Assembly: GCA_900555795.1 (NCBI GenBank)
Contig: USMP01000115.1
Coordinates: forward strand, 1-5,346
Direction of reading: 5' to 3'
Source of the DNA: an uncultured Eubacteriales bacterium
GTDB taxonomy: Bacteria; Bacillota; Clostridia; Oscillospirales; Oscillospiraceae
Length of the DNA: 5,346 nucleotides
The translations under genes were made by a program, and so were the position numbers. Of the stretch, positions 1 to 5,346 are shown piece after piece. Under the pieces are notes generated by a model. The model made no database searches. It had not been told where the DNA came from and worked only from the letters and a program-made list of their open reading frames with translations. The first letter of the stretch is position 1. Every line of letters starts with the position of its first letter.

Positions 1-17
1 CCCCATTCAGAATGGAC

Positions 18-89
18 TGATGCGCTATCCAAAACCGGGACGCCTTCTCCAGCTGCCACCCCATCATCAACTTTCTCTACTTTGGGCTG
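18..89 (+). other. Disrupted 5' end of the ECF T-component gene (apparent frameshift)
   Basis: The reading frame used by the T component stays open upstream of its GTG codon at 90, back to a TGA at 18-20. Codons 39-89 encode DAFSSCHPIINFLYFGL, which is the conserved N-terminus of clostridial CbiQ/EcfT proteins (HPxxNFxYF), so they are probably part of the gene. That stretch has no ATG, GTG or TTG in frame. An ATG does occur at 20-22, overlapping the TGA as TGATG, the usual arrangement for translational coupling to an upstream gene, but it is in another frame (MRYPKPGR...). Removing one base from the CCGGG run near 34-38 would join the two as MRYPK-R/P-DAFSS. I infer a one-base insertion, either a genuine frameshift or a sequence error. 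No strong Shine-Dalgarno sequence is visible in bases 1-19. Confidence 0.55.
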
Positions 90-923
90 GTGCTGGTTTT
101 TACCATGTTTTTGATGCATCCGGCCTGCCTGGTCATCTCGCTGGGCTGTGCTGCGGCATACAATATGTATCTGAACGGCGGGAAGGCCGTGAAGTTTCAG
201 CTTGCGTACCTGCTGCCCATGATGCTCATGGCCGCTGTCGTAAATCCGGCTTTTAACCATGAGGGAGTGACGCTGCTGGCCTATCTTCCCTCCGGCAACC
301 CCCTGACTCTGGAGAGTATTGTCTACGGCGTGGCCGCCGCCCTGCTGCTGGCCTCCGTCATCACCTGGTTTTCCTGCTACAACGCCGTGATGACCTCGGA
401 CAAGTTTGTCTATTTGTTCGGCAGGGTCATACCGGCCCTCAGCCTTGTGCTCAGCATGACGCTCCGCTTTGTGCCCAAATTCAAAGCACAGTTCCATGTG
501 GTCAGCGAAGCCCAGCGCTGTGTGGGCCGGGATGTATCGGATGGAAGCATGCTCCAGCGGTTGAAAAACGCCGTTACCATCCTGTCCATCATGCTTACAT
601 GGGCGCTGGAAAACGCTATTGAAACAGCGGACAGCATGAAAAGCCGTGGTTACGGCCTGCCGGGACGGACGGCCTTCTCCATCTACCGCTTTGACGATCG
701 GGACAGGGCGGTCCTGGCCTGGCTGGGCTTTTGCGGCTTCTATATCCTCTGCGGCTGGGCGGCAGGCGGCCTGGCCTGGCGCTATTACCCCAGCCTCAGG
801 GGCGCTGTGGTCACGCCGCTGACCGTCAGCTTCCAGCTGACTTACCTGGCGCTGTGTTTAACTCCGGTGATTCTGAACAGAGGGGAGGATCGGAAATGGA
901 CGCGTTTACAATCCGAAACCTGA
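90..923 (+). CDS. ECF transporter transmembrane component T (EcfT/CbiQ family)
   Basis: This is the membrane scaffold of an energy-coupling factor importer; it links the two ATPases to the S component. As given (GTG start, 277 residues) it is hydrophobic, with likely membrane segments near residues 1-27, 38-53, 76-97, 112-125, 207-225 and 243-262. A long amphipathic cytoplasmic region lies at about 126-200. That region holds the two short motifs by which T proteins dock on the ATPases: A141-Q-R143-C-V-G146, a variant of the usual A-R-G motif, and S185-R186-G187 within ADSMKSRGYG. The GTG at 90 is only the first usable start in the frame; conserved family sequence begins earlier (codons 39-89), so the native protein is probably about 20 residues longer and its start is damaged. 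The stop at 921-923 lies inside the next gene. The family match is strong. The specific assignment as a cobalamin-type T component (CbrV-like) is inferred from the neighbouring S domain. Confidence 0.9.
   Translation: MLVFTMFLMHPACLVISLGCAAAYNMYLNGGKAVKFQLAYLLPMMLMAAVVNPAFNHEGVTLLAYLPSGNPLTLESIVYGVAAALLLASVITWFSCYNAVMTSDKFVYLFGRVIPALSLVLSMTLRFVPKFKAQFHVVSEAQRCVGRDVSDGSMLQRLKNAVTILSIMLTWALENAIETADSMKSRGYGLPGRTAFSIYRFDDRDRAVLAWLGFCGFYILCGWAAGGLAWRYYPSLRGAVVTPLTVSFQLTYLALCLTPVILNRGEDRKWTRLQSET
881..888 (+). promoter_or_regulatory. Shine-Dalgarno for the A-A-S fusion gene
   Basis: AGGGGAGG lies 7 nt before the ATG at 896, an ideal ribosome binding site. It fixes the start at 896 rather than at the earlier ATG at 731 in the same frame: residues encoded from 731 to 895 match nothing in ABC proteins and are simply the T gene read out of frame. 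The site lies within the end of the T coding sequence, so translation of the two genes is probably coupled. Confidence 0.85.
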
Positions 924-3541
924 CCTTCTCCTATCCGGAGCAGGAGCGGCACGCACTGGAAAACGTATCTCTCACGGTCAGGCGGGGTGAGTTCCTGGTG
1001 CTCTGCGGCCCATCCGGATGCGGCAAGAGCACTCTGCTGCGGCAGCTGAAGCCTGTTCTGGCCCCCCATGGGCGGAAAAGCGGAGAGATTTTCTTTGAGG
1101 GCCGCCTGTTGGACGAACTGGACCAGCGGACGCAGAGCCAAAAAATTGGCTTCGTCCTCCAAAGCCCGGACAATCAGATTGTCACCGACAAGGTGTGGCA
1201 TGAACTGGCCTTTGGTCTGGAGAGCCTGGGGTACGACACCCCCACCATCCGACGGCGGGTGGCCGAGATGGCCTCCTTCTTCGGCATTCAGACCTGGTTC
1301 TATCAGAATGTCACCGAACTCTCCGGCGGCCAAAAACAGCTTCTGAATCTGGCCTCCGTCATGGCCATGCAGCCCTCGGTACTCATTCTGGACGAGCCCA
1401 CCAGCCAGCTGGACCCCATCGCGGCGGCGGATTTTCTGGCCACTGTGGGCAAGATCAACCGGGAACTGGGCACGACAATTCTCCTGACCGAGCATCGCCT
1501 GGAGGATGCCTTCCCCCTGGCGGCCCGGGTGGCGGTCATGGACGGCGGGAGGCTGCTCTGCACCGGCGCCCCCCATGAGGTGGGCACTATCCTGAAGGAC
1601 GCGGGCCACTCCATGTTTCTGGCCATGCCCACCGCCATGCGGGTGTGGGCGGCAGTGGAAAGCGGCGCGGCGTGTCCCGTCACCGTCCGGGAGGGCCGGG
1701 ACTGGCTGGCAGCCTTCGCGGCGGAGCATCCCTTGAAAGAATTGCCCGGTGAGCCGGAATATGTCTATCCCAATGAAATCGCAATCGAAGCGAGGGAACT
1801 GTGGTTCAAATACGAAAGGGACCTGCCCGACGTGGTAAAGGGCCTGTCCCTCACGGTGAAAAGGGGTGAGTTTCTCGCCCTTCTGGGGGGCAACGGCACC
1901 GGCAAAACCACCAGCCTCAAGCTGCTGGCGGGACTGCTGAAGGCCTATCGGGGCGAACTCCATACCAATGGCACCGTCGGTGTCCTGCCCCAGAACCCCC
2001 AGGCCCTCTTTGTGAAAAAGACTGTCCGGGCGGATCTGTTTGAAATTTTAAAGGGCAAAAAGCTGGCCCGGACATGCGCGGAGGCCAAGGTAGCCCATGT
2101 AACCGCCCTGTGCCGCCTGGGGGAACTGCTGGACCGGCACCCCTACGACCTGTCCGGCGGGGAGCAGCAGCGGGCGGCGCTGGCAAAGATTCTGCTGTTG
2201 GAGCCGGATATCCTGCTGCTGGACGAGCCCGCCAAGGGTCTGGACGCGGAGTTTAAGCAGGCCCTTGCTGAAATTCTGCAGGTGCTTGTGAATGGGGGCA
2301 CGGCCATTTTGATGGTCAGCCACGACATTGAATTCTGCGCCCGGTACGCCCATCGCTGCGCTCTGTTTTTTGACGGGAGCATTGTAACAGAAGCCTCGCC
2401 CCGGGAATTTTTCTCCGGCAACAGCTTTTACACCACCTCCGCCAACCGGATGTCCCGGGGCCTGATCCCGGACGCGGTGACGGCGGAGGACGTGGTCTCC
2501 GCCTGCGGCGGCAGCCCGCCGCCCGCTCCCATACTGCCAGAGGATATCCCGCCCCTGCCGGAACCAACGGAGAACGGCCCCGCCGCGAAACCGGCGAAGC
2601 TGCCCTGGTGGCGCAAGCTGATCGCCGCCGCCTCTGGGCTGACCGCCCTGGCACTGTTTGTGCAGGCCCTGGGCATCACGGACCTGACCGCCCTGGTCAA
2701 CCAGGGGGGCACTACCGCCCTGGCAGGCAGTCAGCTGCGTCTGTACGGCGTCATGCTCCTTTGCCTGTTCGCCTTTGCCTTTTCCATAACCCGCCGCGCC
2801 CCCAGGCCCGATTATCTGCTGCAGACGCCGCGGGAAAAAAGGCGGCTGACGAAGCGAACCGTGGCAGCCGCGGCGCTTATTCTGCTGCTGATCCCACTGA
2901 CGCTGTTTGTCGGCGTCTATTATCTGGGCGGCAAAAAATATTATTTCATCTCCCTCCTCATTCTGCTGGAAACCATGCTGCCCTTCTTCCTGATCTTCGA
3001 GGGCCGCAAGCCCCAGGCGCGGGAGTTGGTCACTGTCGCAGTACTCTGTGCCATCGGCGTAGCGGGGCGGGCGGTATTCTTCATGCTGCCCCAGTTCAAG
3101 CCCGTCATGGCGATTACCATTATCGCGGGGGTGGCCTTCGGCGGCGAGACCGGCTTTCTCGTGGGGGCCATGACCATGCTGACCTCCAACGTGCTGTTCT
3201 CCCAGGGGCCGTGGACGCCGTGGCAGATGTTTGCCATGGGCATCATCGGCTTTCTTGCCGGTGTGCTGTTCCGGAAGGGCTGGCTGCGGCGCAGCCGGGT
3301 CAGCCTGTGTATCTTTGGCGCGCTGAGCGCTATTGTGATCTACGGCGGCATCATGAACCCGGCGTCGGCTCTCATGTGGGCAAACGACCTGGGCTGGAAG
3401 ATTATTGTAACCTACTGTATCTCCGGCTTCCCGATGGACTGCGTCCATGCCGCCGCCACTTGGCTTTTCCTCTGGTTTGGAGCCGAACCCATCCTGGAAA
3501 AGCTGGATAGAATAAAAGTGAAATACGGGCTGGCAGAGTGA
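896..3541 (+). CDS. ECF transporter fusion: two ABC ATPase domains plus S component (predicted cobalamin-type)
   Basis: An 881-residue protein joining three ECF subunits. ATPase 1 (about 1-235) has Walker A GPSGCGKST 38-46, Q-loop Q89, signature LSGGQ 142-146, Walker B ending D166-E167, D-loop SQLD 170-173 and switch His200. ATPase 2 (about 295-510) has Walker A GGNGTGKTT 331-339, Q366, LSGGEQQR 419-426, D443-E444 and His476. Residues 540-570 are a proline-rich linker. The membrane part has helices near 575-594, 616-633, 656-677 and 682-702, then the S core (about 705-866) with the family stretch QGPWTPWQM at 770-778 and a conserved tail LEKLDRIKVKYGL. All ATPase catalytic residues are present, so both sites look competent. 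The S core resembles PF07155-like components assigned to cobalamin (CbrT type) in Clostridia; that substrate is inference from memory. The gene overlaps the T gene by 28 bp and completes the transporter. Two ATPases in one chain is common in group-I ECF systems; an added S domain is less usual. Confidence 0.92.
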   Translation: MDAFTIRNLTFSYPEQERHALENVSLTVRRGEFLVLCGPSGCGKSTLLRQLKPVLAPHGRKSGEIFFEGRLLDELDQRTQSQKIGFVLQSPDNQIVTDKVWHELAFGLESLGYDTPTIRRRVAEMASFFGIQTWFYQNVTELSGGQKQLLNLASVMAMQPSVLILDEPTSQLDPIAAADFLATVGKINRELGTTILLTEHRLEDAFPLAARVAVMDGGRLLCTGAPHEVGTILKDAGHSMFLAMPTAMRVWAAVESGAACPVTVREGRDWLAAFAAEHPLKELPGEPEYVYPNEIAIEARELWFKYERDLPDVVKGLSLTVKRGEFLALLGGNGTGKTTSLKLLAGLLKAYRGELHTNGTVGVLPQNPQALFVKKTVRADLFEILKGKKLARTCAEAKVAHVTALCRLGELLDRHPYDLSGGEQQRAALAKILLLEPDILLLDEPAKGLDAEFKQALAEILQVLVNGGTAILMVSHDIEFCARYAHRCALFFDGSIVTEASPREFFSGNSFYTTSANRMSRGLIPDAVTAEDVVSACGGSPPPAPILPEDIPPLPEPTENGPAAKPAKLPWWRKLIAAASGLTALALFVQALGITDLTALVNQGGTTALAGSQLRLYGVMLLCLFAFAFSITRRAPRPDYLLQTPREKRRLTKRTVAAAALILLLIPLTLFVGVYYLGGKKYYFISLLILLETMLPFFLIFEGRKPQARELVTVAVLCAIGVAGRAVFFMLPQFKPVMAITIIAGVAFGGETGFLVGAMTMLTSNVLFSQGPWTPWQMFAMGIIGFLAGVLFRKGWLRRSRVSLCIFGALSAIVIYGGIMNPASALMWANDLGWKIIVTYCISGFPMDCVHAAATWLFLWFGAEPILEKLDRIKVKYGLAE

Positions 3542-3645
3542 GGTTGAACGGCACAATACATGCCTTGTTGGCCATATCCGGTGCGCCGGAAGGCTTCAAA
3601 CTGTCAAGCACGCCGGGCTGGGGTGTCCCCCAGCCCGGCGTGCCT
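3542..3645. other. Convergent intergenic region
   Basis: This is the 104 bp between the stop codons of the transporter fusion and the minus-strand polC-like frame. Besides the strong hairpin at 3608-3643, it holds a small inverted repeat, TCCGG-TGCG-CCGGA, at 3577-3590. I see no small gene here. Both flanking genes point inwards, so no promoter is expected and none is evident. Confidence 0.7.
3608..3643. terminator. Probable bidirectional intrinsic terminator
   Basis: A perfect 16-bp inverted repeat: left arm 3608-3623 (GCACGCCGGGCTGGGG), loop TGTC 3624-3627, right arm 3628-3643. The stem is very GC-rich. On the minus strand it starts 2 nt after the TAA stop of the polC-like gene; on the plus strand it lies 66 nt after the transporter stop. 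The following T-tracts are short on both sides (CTTTAAAA on plus, TTGACAGTTTG on minus), so termination efficiency is uncertain, but position between convergent genes strongly favours this role. Confidence 0.8.
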
Positions 3646-4800
3646 TTAAAACAGAGTAATTTGGCTGGTATCCGCCATACCGGCAAAGGCGCCCAGGCTC
3701 TTAAGCTGGTCGATATGGGTTTTGGACAGCTTATTACAGCAGAGGGCGAACTCCTCCACGGAGATAAACTCCTTCCCCTTCCGCTTTTCCACAGTATCCA
3801 GAGCCGCCGTCTCACCCAGGCCGCGGACAGCGGTAAAGGGCGGGATCAGGGCGTCCTCCCCCTTCAGGGTGAAGCGGGTGGCATCGGACTCATAGATATT
3901 GATGGGGTCAAAGCGAAAGCCCCGGAGGTAAAATTCGTAGCACACCTCCAGCGTCACCGCCAAATCCTGCTCCACGGCGGTGGCATCCTTGTTATTCCAG
4001 ATCTCCGTCAGCTTCCGCTTCACCGCCTCCAGCCCGGCACAGCAGTACTCCGCGTCAAAGGCCTTGGCCCGAATGGAGAAGAAGGTGGCGTAGAAAGCCA
4101 GAGGCCTGTGGACCTTAAACCAGGCAATGCGGAAGGCCATCATCACATAAGCCACGGCATGTGCCTTGGGGAAAAGGTAACCGATCTTTGCCAGAGACTG
4201 AATGTACCAGTCCGGCACATCGTGCTCCCGCATGGCCTCCTCCCAGCCCGGCTCAAAGCCGCCCTTCTTCACCTTACCCTTTCGCACCGACTCCATGATC
4301 TTAAAACTCATCTTGGGCTCCAGGCCCATAGAGATCAGGTAGAGCATAATATCGTCGCGGCAGCCCACCGTCTCGTTGACGCCGGCGGTTCCCTCCAGAA
4401 TCAGTTCCCGGGCGTTGCCCAGCCACACGTCGGTGCCGTGGGAGAAGCCGGAGAGCCGCACCAGGGTATTGAAGTCCCTGGGCTGGGTGTCCATAAGCAT
4501 CTGGCGGGTAAACTTGGTGTTGAACTCCGGGATTGCCACCGCCCCGGTGGGGCCTAAGAGTTCATCATTCTCAAAGCCCAGGGCGCGGCTGGAGGTGAAA
4601 AGGCTCATGGTGTCCCGATCATCCAGGGGAATAGCCCGGGCGTTGACGCCGGTGAGGTCCTCCAGCATGCGGACCATGGACGGATCATCGTGGCCCAGCA
4701 TATCCAGCTTCAGAAGGTTATCCTCCATGCAGTGGTATTCAAAGTGAGTGGTGATGATATCGCTGTCGGCAGCGTCGGCGGGGTGCTGGACGGGGCAGAA
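3646..4800 (-). other. polC: polC-derived segment of the chimeric frame
   Basis: This segment encodes 384 residues plus stop, equal to roughly the last quarter of a PolC protein (usually about 1,430 residues). Landmarks in order are PVQHPADAADSDIITTHFEY, LLKLDMLGHDDPSMVRMLEDL, SGFSHGTDVWLGNA, CRDDIMLYLISMGLEP, FKIMESVRKGKVKKGG, PDWYIQSL, FPKAHAVAYVMMAFRIAWFK, ATRFTLKGEDALIPPF, RGLGETAALD and the terminal QITLF clamp-binding motif. No frameshift or stop interrupts it, and the C-terminus is complete. The downstream hairpin starts 2 nt after the stop, which suggests that this 3' end sits in its native chromosomal place. Confidence 0.92.
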
Positions 4801-5346
4801 GTCCTCCACGTCCAGATCGTCCTCGGCAAAGGCGATCTCGGTGACCCGGTCGTCGCCGTATTTGCTGCGGATCTCGGTCAGTTCGTCCTTGAGCACCTGC
4901 TTCAAAAGGCCCTCGTCGCTGAGCAGCTGGTTGAAGTAGGCGATGCGCTCCTCCAGCTCCTTGTACTCGGCCTCCAGCTTCTCCCGGTTCAGGCCCTGAA
5001 GGGCGATCAGGCGCATTTCGCAGATGGCCTGGGCCTGCACGTCGTCCAGGCCGAAGCGCGCCATCAGGTTTTCCTTGGCGTTGTCATAGCTCTGGCGAAT
5101 GATCCGGATGACCTCGTCGATATTGTCCTGGGCGATGAGCAGTCCCTCCAGCAGGTGGGCCCGCTCCTGCGCCTTGCGCAGGTCGAACTTGGTGCGCCGG
5201 AGGATGACCTCCTCCTGGAAGGCCAGGTATTCGTCCAGGATATGCCGCAGGGAGAGGATGCGGGGCTGGGACTGGTTGTTGACCAGCGCCAGCATGTTGA
5301 TGGCGAAGGTGATCTGGAGCTGGGTCTGGGCGAACAGCCGGTTGAG
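3646..5346 (-). CDS. gyrA-polC: Chimeric reading frame: GyrA middle region fused in frame to PolC C-terminus (5' end outside window)
   Basis: One open frame runs from the right edge to TAA at 3646-3648. The ATG at 5293-5295 is internal, because the preceding 17 codons to the edge also match GyrA (TQLQITFAINMLALV). Numbering from that Met, residues 1 to about 162 are GyrA coiled-coil/C-gate sequence. Residues about 166-549 are the C-terminus of PolC, the replicative DNA polymerase III alpha subunit of Firmicutes. The join lies at DVEDF (162-166, about 4798-4812). The PolC part keeps the third palm aspartate (D198 in LLKLDMLGH), the fingers and later domains, and ends in QITLF, a clamp-binding motif of the QLSLF type. 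It lacks the upstream palm DxD pair and the exonuclease and OB domains. The GyrA part lacks the DNA-binding CTD with its GyrA box. The product could therefore be neither a complete gyrase subunit nor an active polymerase. It may be a true rearrangement or an assembly chimera; in the latter case the 3' part is simply the end of a normal polC. Confidence 0.88.
   Translation of the reverse strand, partial: LNRLFAQTQLQITFAINMLALVNNQSQPRILSLRHILDEYLAFQEEVILRRTKFDLRKAQERAHLLEGLLIAQDNIDEVIRIIRQSYDNAKENLMARFGLDDVQAQAICEMRLIALQGLNREKLEAEYKELEERIAYFNQLLSDEGLLKQVLKDELTEIRSKYGDDRVTEIAFAEDDLDVEDFCPVQHPADAADSDIITTHFEYHCMEDNLLKLDMLGHDDPSMVRMLEDLTGVNARAIPLDDRDTMSLFTSSRALGFENDELLGPTGAVAIPEFNTKFTRQMLMDTQPRDFNTLVRLSGFSHGTDVWLGNARELILEGTAGVNETVGCRDDIMLYLISMGLEPKMSFKIMESVRKGKVKKGGFEPGWEEAMREHDVPDWYIQSLAKIGYLFPKAHAVAYVMMAFRIAWFKVHRPLAFYATFFSIRAKAFDAEYCCAGLEAVKRKLTEIWNNKDATAVEQDLAVTLEVCYEFYLRGFRFDPINIYESDATRFTLKGEDALIPPFTAVRGLGETAALDTVEKRKGKEFISVEEFALCCNKLSKTHIDQLKSLGAFAGMADTSQITLF
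4801..5346 (-). other. gyrA: gyrA-derived segment of the chimeric frame
   Basis: This segment encodes about 182 residues of DNA gyrase subunit A, from just past the winged-helix/tower region through the coiled coil to the end of the N-terminal (breakage-reunion) fragment. Recognisable family stretches are INMLALV, RRTKFDLRKAQERAHLLEGL, NIDEVIRIIR, QAQAICEMRL, YKELEERI and YGDDRVTEI. The catalytic tyrosine region would lie beyond the right edge of the window. In normal GyrA, the DVEDL-type motif reached here is followed by the start of the C-terminal beta-pinwheel (for example VxTLTHxGYxKR); that continuation is absent and PolC sequence follows instead. Confidence 0.88.

Noticed and set aside
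731..895. N-terminal extension of the fusion protein to the ATG at 731
   Set aside because: The 55 extra residues are the T gene read out of frame; the Shine-Dalgarno at 881-888 and the standard ABC N-terminus support the ATG at 896.
842..1963. Minus-strand open frame of 373 codons opposite ATPase 1
   Set aside because: It is antisense to a domain with every ABC motif present and has no recognisable domain of its own.
2608..3510. Plus-strand open frame of 300 codons overlapping the S domain
   Set aside because: It is an out-of-frame reading of the S component, rich in Arg, Pro and Gly; the in-frame reading has clear membrane helices and family motifs.
2048..3556. Minus-strand open frame of 502 codons opposite the transporter fusion
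   Set aside because: It is antisense to clear ATPase and S-component sequence, with a Gln/Gly/His-rich translation typical of shadow frames in GC-rich DNA.
3538..4557. Plus-strand open frame of 339 codons opposite the polC segment
   Set aside because: It lies wholly antisense to well recognised PolC sequence, its translation is low-complexity His/Gly/Leu-rich with no family resemblance, and GC-rich coding DNA often leaves the opposite strand open.
1..5346. CRISPR arrays, insertion sequences, tRNA or rRNA genes
   Set aside because: No regularly spaced repeats, transposase-like sequence, terminal inverted repeats or structured RNA gene was seen; nearly all the window is coding.

Overview
The window looks like part of a fairly high-GC Clostridia genome, most likely from the Oscillospiraceae group. 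This rests on two things: a Gram-positive type PolC C-terminus with wording typical of that group, and a group-I energy-coupling factor (ECF) vitamin transporter of clostridial type. This is recognition from memory, not a database search.

Left part (about 20-3541, plus strand): two overlapping genes of a dedicated ECF transporter operon. The first encodes the transmembrane T component (EcfT/CbiQ family); its 5' end appears disrupted by a frameshift close to the start codon. The second overlaps it by 28 bp and encodes one 881-residue polypeptide. That protein carries two ABC ATPase domains, a proline-rich linker and a membrane-embedded S (substrate-binding) component. Together the two genes supply every subunit class of an ECF importer (T, A, A', S). 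The S domain resembles the predicted cobalamin-type (CbrT-like) components of Clostridia, so uptake of a corrinoid is a reasonable but unproven guess.

Middle (3542-3645): a 104-bp convergent intergenic region with a perfect 16-bp-stem hairpin, which probably terminates transcription from both sides.

Right part (3646-5346, minus strand): one uninterrupted reading frame that runs off the window edge. Its two halves belong to two different essential genes. The upstream half (5346 to about 4801) is the coiled-coil/C-gate part of DNA gyrase subunit A. From about 4800 to the stop codon it is the C-terminal 384 residues of PolC, the Gram-positive replicative DNA polymerase III alpha subunit, ending in a clamp-binding QITLF motif. 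The two are joined in frame at a short shared motif (DVEDF). This is the most striking item in the window. It is either a real rearrangement or a chimeric assembly or cloning join, and sequence alone cannot decide. The transporter operon and the polC 3' end look like normal chromosomal neighbours.
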